The notes beneath the pieces are model-generated. The model was not told the DNA's origin. It saw only the letters and a list, made by a program, of their open reading frames with translations, and did not search any database. The position numbers and the translations under genes are program-made. Shown piece after piece: positions 1 through 7,754 of a DNA stretch of 16,216 bases; position 1 is the first letter of the stretch; each line of letters opens with the position of its first letter. The stretch comes from Ectocarpus siliculosus (taxonomy: Eukaryota > Sar > Phaeophyceae > Ectocarpales > Ectocarpaceae), in NCBI GenBank assembly GCA_000310025.1, contig FN649749.1, positions 2,448,300-2,464,515 of the forward strand, read 5' to 3'.

Positions 1-139
1 GTTCCCGGGGGGGTTTTTTTTAAAACCCATGGGTTTCACAAAGCCCACCGGGGGGTGGCGGGGGGCCCCATTTCAAATTACATTGCCCCCCCCCCCCCCC
101 CCCCCCCCCCCGATCCCGCGTCGCCCCCTTCCCGCACAG
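1..139 (+). other. 3' end of last intron of the CASP-like gene
   Basis: Non-coding sequence that runs into the acceptor CAG at 137-139. It contains G, T and A homopolymers at the extreme edge and an unbroken run of 26 C at 86-111, which forms the pyrimidine tract of the acceptor. The run and edge composition look like low-quality contig-end sequence, so its exact length should not be trusted. Confidence 0.55.
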
Positions 140-287
140 GAACTTCGTGTTTTTCTACGTGGTCCTGCTTCACGTTGTGGTCTTCACCACTCTCAACTAC
201 TGGACACACTCGCATTCTCAACTAATGCTCCAGGAAACAATCGCAGAGCGCCAAGTGGAGCCAAGGGCCGCCGGCCCGGGGGTTTAG
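140..287 (+). CDS. CASP-like Golgi membrane protein, terminal exon
   Basis: Only the last exon of this gene is in the window. It opens after a C-rich acceptor (CAG at 137-139) in phase 1 and encodes 48 complete residues before the TAG at 285-287. Residues 2-20 form one hydrophobic segment beginning FVFFYVVLLHVVVFTTLNYW, followed by a short polar tail rich in Gln, Glu and Arg. A single C-terminal transmembrane helix holding a Tyr and a His, after the pattern F-F-Y...L-H..V-F, is the hallmark of CASP, the coiled-coil golgin related to the CUX1 splice product. CASP is anchored in the Golgi membrane by its tail with the coiled coil in the cytosol and acts in intra-Golgi vesicle tethering. The coiled-coil part would lie left of the window. 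The call rests on the anchor alone; another tail-anchored golgin such as a giantin-type protein is possible. The overlapping longer open frame at 29-724 is in a different register and reads through the poly-C run, so it is not the gene. Confidence 0.68.
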
Positions 288-2821
288 CGGCCTTCCCGTT
301 TTTGACCCGGACCCTTGGTAGACAGGCGGGCGGGCGGGGGGGGGGTGCACACGCCCGAGCGGAAGTGCGCTCGACTTTTTTTTTTAATTGTCGGGGGAAG
401 AAACCCTTGCTTGGTTACATCTTGTTGTTGTTTTGTTGTTGTCGCCGGTGCGTCGTGGTAGTGAGGTGTGTGCGTTTTGCATGTCGATGGAGAGAGAGAG
501 GGACAAGACAGAAAGGACTCCCCGCCTCAGTAGTCTACGCAGCACATTTGATTAAGCAAACATATGGGATGAAGTATTCAATCCGTGCTTTGGGGTTAGG
601 GATCGCCCGCTTAGGTTGGGCTTTCTCTGTTGCCTCTTGGGTCGAGCCTGGAGAGAGGCGGGGGGGAGAGAGGACCGTTGGATGGCTGTGGGAGAGGGGC
701 AAGGCCACACAACCTTTACCTTAGCCACGCGGGCACATAGCGAAGGTGTGGGAGAGATAGCGGAAAGCCGCCGGGGGGGACAGCAGCCCATGCCTTATCC
801 CACGACAGCAGCAGCGGTGTTTATTTAGACTTCAGACACGCACGGAGAGAACGTGGGTTCCGATGGTCGGTTGGTTGTGGGTGTTTTTGTTGTTGCTTCT
901 CTGGTATGCTGCACTCGTTTTCTTTGCCGGCCGTGTGGGTTTGGTCGCCCCCCATGGAAGTACTCTTGTTTTTTTCGGAGAAGAAGCCGGTTCTCACATG
1001 GTTTTTTTCGTGTTCGTCAGAAGGCAGGGTCACGCTAAGCTTGTTGCGCCGGCCGTGTTTTCAGCCTAACCTCTTGTTTCATTAAACGTTGCATCGCCCA
1101 ACCATTGGACCAAGGTTAGGTTGTCTCGAAGGAGGATGAGAGGGAAATAGCGGGTGAGTCGACGTCTTTTGTTTTGAAATTGCATGCGAGTTGGAAAATA
1201 CGGTGTGTGTGTGCTTTGGTCCCGTCTATCGTGTGGATAGGCTTGCCCGTTCGCTACAGATACATTTGGCGCGTCGACTGGAGCAGTAGGAAGGTTCAGG
1301 TTAACCCTGTTTTGTTTCTCCTGCGGTGCCTGCCTTCAAGTTGCGAGATAAGCAAAGGAAGAGTGCACTGGGTTTTTAGAAAACTCTTCGAAGATTACAT
1401 CAAACCACAAAAAAATGACTTTTTACCCGTTCGAGACCATACCACAATCAGTCGCATGACACAGGCCAAACAAAGCAATTATTGTCATTTTCCGTCCTGT
1501 CTCTTTTTGTTACTGTTTATTTTCGGCCCTGTTTCTTGTTTGTGAAAGGTTTGTCAAGAAACCAAGGGCATGAACTCTGTCTGCGGTCCGTCGGGGTGTG
1601 CCGCGATGCGCACGCGTCCTTTGTGAAAACGCCCGAGGAATCACGAGGTCGTGTGTTTTTTTTTCGCTAGTGTCGTAGGGCGACATTGTTCCCCCCTTTC
1701 TTGCCGAACGCTCTCTCTCACACTTGAAGCTCTTTGATACGTGCTGCCGGCTCCCTGTCGTGATTAACACGCTTCTAAGAACCAAGGGTCAGCTTTTGGG
1801 ACACGAATGGCAGCTTCGCGAGGCGATGAGTAACCAACAGACCCGTAGTGCCAGGACCGTCGCCATCGTGCGGACATGTTGTTGATTCCACGTTATAATG
1901 TCTACTTGTTCCTACTACTGCGTCGCCTCCAATCCATCGACAAGTAGTAAGTCGTCGTCTCGAAGCTGCCATCCACGCAGGCCAGGCGGATGCCAACGAG
2001 AGAGCTTCAATTCCTCTCTTTTTGCACGACACACCAGAAAGATGTTCTAACCTTCTGGACTAATATTTTTGGGGCTTTCCGAAATCGCAAAAAATAACCA
2101 GTACCAGGTAGAAAACTCGACAGATGTGGGGAAAAACCTATCTCGTCGGTCGAAGCCGCGATGCAACAAGAAAGCTAACGGCGAAACCGCCCTAAACGAG
2201 ACTTCAAACTTCACACAGCGAACGACGAAACACATATTATATGCATACATACGTACATGAGCAAACCAGGGGAGGGGAGAAAAGTACAAAGGGACTACTG
2301 TACACGGAGGAGAAAAAACACTCGTACCGCGAGGTGTTTAGCACACACAGTCGACACTTAGTCTAACACACGAACAACGAAGTATCCATCGGCATGCTGT
2401 GGATCGGTTTGGAACCGGACGCTGAAACGACCCGAACACAAAGCTTAACACTAAACCAAGCCCAATAACAATGGAGAAAATCCCCCAAAACAGCGATGAA
2501 ACAACAAAGAAAGGGTGTGTCATCGAAGGACAACTCCAAGCGCACAAGGACGAACAACCTGACCTACTCGATAAGGCAAGCGGTGGTTCACCCACCAGTC
2601 GAGGCCCCCACCTCTCTCTATGCTCATTGACATCAATATTCATCAAACACGGTTAGGTTGAACTATTATTCCCACGCCACGGTTTTGCATTGACTGCCAG
2701 ACTCCCCCCACAGCGGAATGGAGCTACAACATATTGGAGAGATCCGAAACGAATTGCGAGTTTAAACACCACAGACACACGAAAGCATGGCACCAAAAAC
2801 TTTTACGAAGAAACCATCTCG
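288..2821. other. Convergent intergenic region, no gene recognised
   Basis: This lies between the stop of the CASP-like gene (plus) and the stop of the Josephin gene (minus), so it should hold both 3' untranslated regions and terminators. I read all frames and found no family motif, no exon with convincing splice borders and no RNA gene. The open frames here (for example 863-1069 and 1174-1545, plus) are driven by T-rich or GT-rich composition. A short dispersed motif occurs at 1417-1455. No canonical polyadenylation signal could be assigned with confidence. Confidence 0.5.
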
Positions 2822-3060
2822 CTACCCCCCCGAGGTCTTCTCCTCCTGTTTGCCGCTGTCGCCGCCGCCGCCGCCGCCGCCGCTGCTGCCGTCGCCGGCC
2901 ATCACTTCGCACTCCCCGTCAGAGACGACGAACACGTGGCCCTGATGCTCGCGAGCCTCCATCCCCAGGTGAAGCGCCAGCTCCGCGGCGCTCCCGATAA
3001 TCTCGGGAGCGTCGGCCTTCGAGTCCACGACGTACCAGGCCATGCCATTCCCACGGATGC
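2822..3060 (-). CDS. Josephin gene exon 4 (terminal)
   Basis: Begins after the acceptor GGTCAG (3066-3061) with two bases that complete a Gly codon, and runs 78 residues to the stop at 2824-2822. It holds the catalytic WYVVDSK strand, a helix (ELALHLG), the FVV strand that closes the domain, and a low-complexity tail with seven consecutive Gly from a GCC/GGC triplet run at about 2861-2883. Confidence 0.9.
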
Positions 3061-6011
3061 CTGACCGACGAATCGGGCAGCAATTTGCAAAGGGCATCAT
3101 TGTTCATTACAATTAATCGCAGCATGTTCTCCAGCACGCCAACAGGACATCATTTCTCGTTGTGTGTAGTGTTGCTAATGTTTTCCACATATACGAACAG
3201 GTCGTGTTCTCTACCCACAAAAAAAGCCTGTATGTACGATTCCGAACTATTATTGTCGGCGCAAGCCTGTGCGATGATCTCGTAGAGACTTATATCGGCG
3301 GCGACCCCCGGCGAGGGGTGAATACGATGAGAGCAGCCGATGAGAGGGGTGAATACGATGAGAGCAGCCGATGAGAGGGGTGAATGCGATGAGAGCAGCC
3401 GATGAGCTCATCCGCTGCTTCTCGTCGTAGTTATCCCTCTTCCGGGTCGCCGCCGTTACAAACACGCCCCCACTTTCAGAAATCTCATACTTTCCCCTAC
3501 CCTTAGACTGCTCGTTGTTTGATCAGGGGGGAGACCCGAACAGGGAATATTAAGTTTGGTGTAGGTTTGGTTGGAGTTCTCAAATTCTTGCCTTTCGCGA
3601 CAACCCTCAACTTTTTGTATTACCAATTGCTGGGGTGGTGGCACGTTCTTTGTCAGTCCTACAGTAGTTTCTACCTCACGCTCACTAACTGTTTACGTAG
3701 CACGGCAAGCCCGTGTAGGCCCACCCACTGCCGCAACTCTACCCTTTTTTCTTGGCGTTTTTCTTGAGAAATGTAGTATATGGTTACAGAAAGACTACCC
3801 GTTCCAGAGATTACTAGACACAGTCGTTTTCTCCCACCCACGAGCAGGGCGAAGGGGCGCGTCGGCTAGCTTAAGAGGGACAACGTCAGGTGCACAATAC
3901 AGTACAAATGCTAACTGGTACACATCACCGCTCGTTCTAGACAGACCAACTCGCCTTTGTAGGGGATGATGGCGTAGAAGTGGTGTGTGGTATACAGCCC
4001 TCCGAGCAAAGATTTGCTCACGCGGTTGACTACGATCCCACGAACCCCCCCGAGGGAAGGGTCGAGATGCTCCAGGGACTTCGCCACGGCGTTCGGTTCC
4101 TGGTTAGTTGTTGTCGCAAGCGTTCACAGAGGGAGGCGAGATGAACGCGAGAGGTACGTGTTAGACTCCTCCGCGCCTCCCACAGCGTTTAGGGTCAAAC
4201 GTGGGAACTTTGTTAGCCCAGGACCGAGGGTAAACCCTTGCTTGATTACTCCTGCCAATACACCACGATGAACACACGTGCGTGCTCTGTCTGTCTCTCT
4301 TTCTTTCTCTCTCGGGCGGGGCAGCACTTGGGACCCCCAACAGGATAACCCCGCGCACACGTAATTCCCAGGATCGGACTACCCTCGCAAAGAAAGTAAG
4401 AATAGTACGAAAAAGACCAGGCAGGGGGATTAGCCGATCCTATACAACACTATATCCAGTGTTTGCTTACTTTAAAGACAAACCTGCGTAGACTACTGCG
4501 AAACACCCAAAACCCACAAAAAAGTATAGCAGTGGGGGGGGCGTCAATACCGCCGGTTGATTAGCACCGGTGGCCCTATATAGCGCCGGTGAAACTGCTG
4601 GGCACAGACGGAATCACCAAGTCATTTCTGTACATTGAATAGCGCCGGCCCCTCTGAATATAGCGCTGGTCGATGCGCCGTGCACATACCGGCGTTGATG
4701 AGGGCCCTCAACTGTACTATTAGCTAGGCAAGCAGTGCGGGGTACCTTGGGGTTGAAGACGGCGTGCAGGCTGATGTGGCACTTCTTCAGCTTGAGCGCC
4801 TCCAGGAGGCAGTTGATGTCGTAGTAGCCGACCTGCGGCACGACCGACTTGTAGGGGTTGACCCACATGCGCCCCATGCCGGATTCTTTCCTAATGCTGG
4901 CCTCGCGATCGAACCTGAAACACATATGTAGTATAGTTTTACTGTGGGCTGGAACCCTGTCGCTTTTTGACGTCGGTGGCGATGCCGTATTGGTCTTCCT
5001 TTTGTTGGTTCGCCCTCTCTCAGATCAAGGTGTCACGGAGAACGACTAGGTTTGTAAGTTGACCCAACGGCGAGTAGGCGACAAGTCCAGACGACGTTTG
5101 TTTTCCAACGTACCGCCAAAGGAAGGCGTAGACTATAAGTAAGTAAGTGTTGATTCGTTGTCTGCCCCGAGGACGTCCTTGTTCGTGCCGGATTTGTGCC
5201 GAGTAGTCGTTGTTTTCGTCAGACGCCGATAGACAAGGGGGTGAATTTCAAGATGACCTGGCGTGGAGCACACATTACTTAACGGCGGAGTCATCCCGCG
5301 TTCCGTGAGTATCTGCCTTTCTTTGCCGGTCGACATTTTCTTGCCTTCTTTTCGAGTTCGCGGATGGGTGTTGTAAGCTTCTGTGCTCTTTCGTTCACGA
5401 CCTTATGTTTTTTGTTGTTTCGTTCGCGACCTTGTTGAAACTTTGCTCGTGCCTGCGGGAAAACCTTATTGCCGGGAAGAATACGCAAGGAGAGGAGGTA
5501 TCGTGCGCAGAGGTCAGAGCGATTTATTGTCATGCAGACCTCGATTGTATCACCACTCACTGCGAAGAAGAAAAGTGGTTTCGGAAAACCTTGCTCAAGA
5601 GGTTTCTTTTTCTTTAGACCTGTCGGCCGCTTGCCAAGCCCTCTGGTTGCGGAGCAATCGAGCCACGGCAGTCGGTCAAAGAGGGGGGGTGCCACAGTGG
5701 TGTTTATTTCGAAACACAGGAATCTAATCGTGTGCGATAGTAGATTTGGCTACGCGCAGGTCACTGTAGATATACTTGGATTGGTGTGACAAGCACTTCG
5801 ATACTGCTGCCTTCAATGTTGGAGAACGTCCTGCCACAGATAGTCCTAGTGGTTGCGTACCAAACTAAATATATTTACGTCCTCACAGCTCTTTGGCGAT
5901 ATCTTCCATCAGAGAAGCCGTAGCCCACGACTCCTGAAAAAGGTTGTTGAGGGTATGCACCGCGCAGTGCATGAGATACTGTTTTTCGTGGAACATGTCG
6001 TCAGACGGCAT
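2822..6011 (-). CDS. Josephin-domain deubiquitinase (JOSD type), four exons
   Basis: Exons on the minus strand are 6011-5887, 4914-4746, 4099-3955 and 3060-2822. They sum to 678 bases and give an uninterrupted 225-residue protein. Josephin enzymes are papain-like cysteine proteases that cleave ubiquitin from substrates or chains. The catalytic set is visible: Gln11 in HEKQ, nucleophile Cys16 in HCAVHTLNN, His138 in HHFYAI and Asp159 in WYVVDSK. Further matches to JOSD1/JOSD2 are the YYDINCLLEAL helix (exon 2) and GIVVN strand (exon 3). Length is close to human JOSD1/2 (about 190-200), with a Gly-run tail at 207-213 and no ataxin-3-like ubiquitin-interacting motifs. Junctions are phase 2, 0 and 1 and restore frame each time; intron 3 needs a GC donor. 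The Trp that normally follows the catalytic His is Phe. The ATG at 6011 was chosen because a stop (TAG) lies 39 bases upstream in frame; the ATG at 5996 is an alternative, and an acceptor-like AG at 6051-6052 leaves room for a further 5' exon. Confidence 0.92.
3061..3954 (-). other. Josephin intron 3 (GC-AG), with repeats
   Basis: An 894-base intron starting GCGAGT and ending TCAG. It contains the 31-base tandem repeat at 3313-3405 and a copy of a dispersed motif at 3793-3826. No other coding sequence was recognised. Confidence 0.75.
3313..3405. repeat. Tandem repeat, three 31-base units
   Basis: Units start at 3313, 3344 and 3375 with the core GAGGGGTGAATACGATGAGA followed by GCAGCCGAT. The copies are almost identical (one A to G change in the third), so the array is recent. 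It lies wholly inside Josephin intron 3. The unit length is not a multiple of three, which agrees with a non-coding site. Confidence 0.95.
3955..4099 (-). CDS. Josephin gene exon 3 (catalytic His)
   Basis: This 145-base exon is easily missed because it has no Met. It follows the acceptor CCAG (AG at 4101-4100) with a branch-point-like CTAAC a few bases upstream. It encodes GIVVN and the catalytic His in TTHHFYAI. It ends in phase 1 at AAAG before GCGAGT (3954-3949), a GC-type donor. With that donor, the next exon continues as Gly-Ile-Arg-Gly-Asn-Gly and the Josephin alignment is unbroken. Using a nearby GT instead either breaks the frame or inserts about ten extra residues. Confidence 0.86.
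4100..4745 (-). other. Josephin intron 2
   Basis: 646 bases, donor GTACCC and acceptor CCAG. Contains a pyrimidine-rich CT/TTTC stretch near 4285-4315 and a cluster of four short degenerate copies of TAGCGCCGGT (4561-4670). No coding sequence seen. Confidence 0.8.
4746..4914 (-). CDS. Josephin gene exon 2
   Basis: Starts after the acceptor TTTCAG (4920-4915); its first base G completes the Leu codon begun by exon 1. It encodes the conserved MWVNPYKSVV...GYYDINCLLEALK segment, which aligns with the N-P-x-x-S...G-N-Y-D-V-N-V segment of JOSD2. Ends phase 0 at AAG before donor GTACCC (4745-4740). Confidence 0.93.
4915..5886 (-). other. Josephin intron 1
   Basis: 972 bases, donor GTGAGG and acceptor TTTCAG. 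The open frames inside it on both strands (for example 5291-5695 minus and 5383-5727 plus) show no family motif and conflict with the intact spliced reading. Nothing else recognised. Confidence 0.8.
5887..6011 (-). CDS. Josephin gene exon 1
   Basis: Encodes residues 1-41 plus two bases of codon 42. It carries the family's N-terminal signature: HEKQ, then Cys16 in HCAVHTLNNLF. The exon ends at the donor GTGAGG (5886-5881) in phase 2. The frame stays open upstream to 6050 with an acidic stretch, which could be 5' untranslated or part of a longer first exon. Confidence 0.9.
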
Positions 6012-7514
6012 CTTCTTGATAAGCGTACCCGAGTCTTCCTCCACCTCGACCTAAAATTTTCCCTCGGTGTCCAGCTTTCTGGGCGTCAGAGTGGCCCCCC
6101 GCGCGCTCTTAGTGGCCCGCTCTCCCCATCAAATGCATGTGCAGATAGATGGGGGCCAGCCCTGCACTGTCACTCTTTGACGTACTTATAGTATGCACAT
6201 AACCAAAGCTGTTCTCCCGATAGGGCACCCGCAACAACGGCCACGACCACCAAGGTCGTCCTGTAACGAACCGATTGGATCACACGTTCTTGTTCTGTTC
6301 TTCCAAGAACGATGGCAGGCACTGTCTGTTTCGAGGGTGGTGGAGGTAGTAGAAACGTATATGGAGCATATATATCCCACTATCCCGTTCCAGCCTTACT
6401 ACCCGGCAACATATATATATATATGTAGACAGCACCGCATCGTAAATACGGTCACCTTTTGTATTGATGGATTGTCGCTACTTCGTCTCTCGTCCGCCGC
6501 GCCACCCCACACCAACTACTGTATGTAGTCGAAAGGGGCGCATAGTATAACCCTTGCATATTTCCCGACATTTTACAGTCGGGCTCGTTTCACGACAGCC
6601 TAAGATCGAGGGACTCAACGTCCAGATGTTGCCAATCAAGGCGAGTTACAGATCCAACCGAAAACCGGTAGTATACGGTAAGTATTACAATAGAATGGCA
6701 CAATCGTTTGCTGTGTGTATGTGCACGGTCAACTCTAACTTGTTTTTATTATCGGTATGGGTCGGCTCAGAACGTCTTGTCTGGTACCTCTTCTCACACC
6801 GCCGCCCAGGGTGTCGGATGGGATCGTTCTGTGTATAGACTAAGGCGTAGTCTAGACTAAGGAACAAGGGCGACGACGGACACTCTCCTCCTCTGACGTG
6901 TGCATGATGAGGCGAGGAGTGTATGTAGTATGCCTTCGGTTGTATTTTCACTCTTCTTCTTATTGCGTAGACAGACAGCAGCGTAGAGAGCTCAGCTTGG
7001 ACGTGTTTCGAATCAGAGGCTCTACTTAGTTCTAAACTTGATCGGAATATTTGTTACGGCCGCCGTTCGCAGCGGCCATGTCTACTCGCGTTTGTTTTCT
7101 GCCGGTCTACAGCTCGGTCGGTAATTTCTTCATGCTTGTGGACAAGGAAGGAAGGGACATGTTCACGGATTTGTTCTTTGCTTTGCAGAAGAGTGGTATG
7201 GGTGAACATGTATTGAACCGCTAATGCATGCGAAATGCGAACACAAACAACAAAACAACCGCGGCACCAACTGCCAACGCACCAACATTTGACGGAACAT
7301 CGTCGAAAAATCGAGTGAAACCGCAAAAAACGGGTTTGTTTCCGTAAAGCTCCCAATCGTTCCTTCCCCTGTGTAATTCTCTGCGGAGCCCCCTTACGAG
7401 GAGGCGACGGTTGACTATTTTTCGCAGTGTGCCCAGGGCGGCAGCGAGGGGGAGGAGCTGTACTGTGGAACTAGGAGCGAGCGAGAGAGCGAACAAAGAA
7501 ACACATCAGGAGCT
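6012..7514. promoter_or_regulatory. Divergent spacer, probable promoters of Josephin and kinesin genes
   Basis: The region separates two divergent start codons, so both promoters are expected here. Visible elements are an alternating AT tract near 6410-6424, TATATA near 6369 and a purine-rich GAGCGAGCGAGAGAGCG stretch at 7475-7491 just before the kinesin ATG, probably in its 5' untranslated region. No TATA box at a convincing distance from either start was found, and no exon with family similarity is present. Confidence 0.5.
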
Positions 7515-7754
7515 ATGGCGGAGGCCGCTAAGGTCCGAGTCGGCGTCAGGGTGAGGCCCCTGCTGCCGCGGGAGGTGGAGAAAGATGCCCCTCAGGTCAT
7601 CTCCCACCCTTCGGAGAAGCAGGTGCTGATCGACAACGGCAACGGCAACGCGGCTCCGCACCGCTTCACCTACGACCACGTGTTCCCGGTGCACGCCAGC
7701 CAGAGGGACCTGTACGCGAGCACGGCGGCGCAGATGCTGCAGCCGTTCCTTGAC
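7515..7754 (+). CDS. Kinesin exon 1
   Basis: 80 codons, from the start Met through [12 protein letters not shown] and FTYDHVFP to QMLQPFLD. This is the first strand and helix 1 of the motor fold. Ends in phase 0 at donor GTGAGT (7755-7760), a perfect consensus. Confidence 0.95.

Noticed and set aside
29-724. 231-codon plus-strand open frame at the left edge
   Set aside because: It is translated through poly-C and other homopolymers, shows no domain, and overlaps in another register the CASP-like exon, which has an acceptor, a membrane anchor and a stop.
863-1069. Small hydrophobic protein-like frame (WLWVFLLLLLWYAALVFFAG)
   Set aside because: The hydrophobicity comes from GT/T-rich sequence; two overlapping frames look equally 'membrane-like' and neither has splice borders or family similarity.
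1174-1545. 123-codon plus-strand frame
   Set aside because: It does not begin at an ATG, has no motif, and its composition resembles surrounding non-coding sequence.
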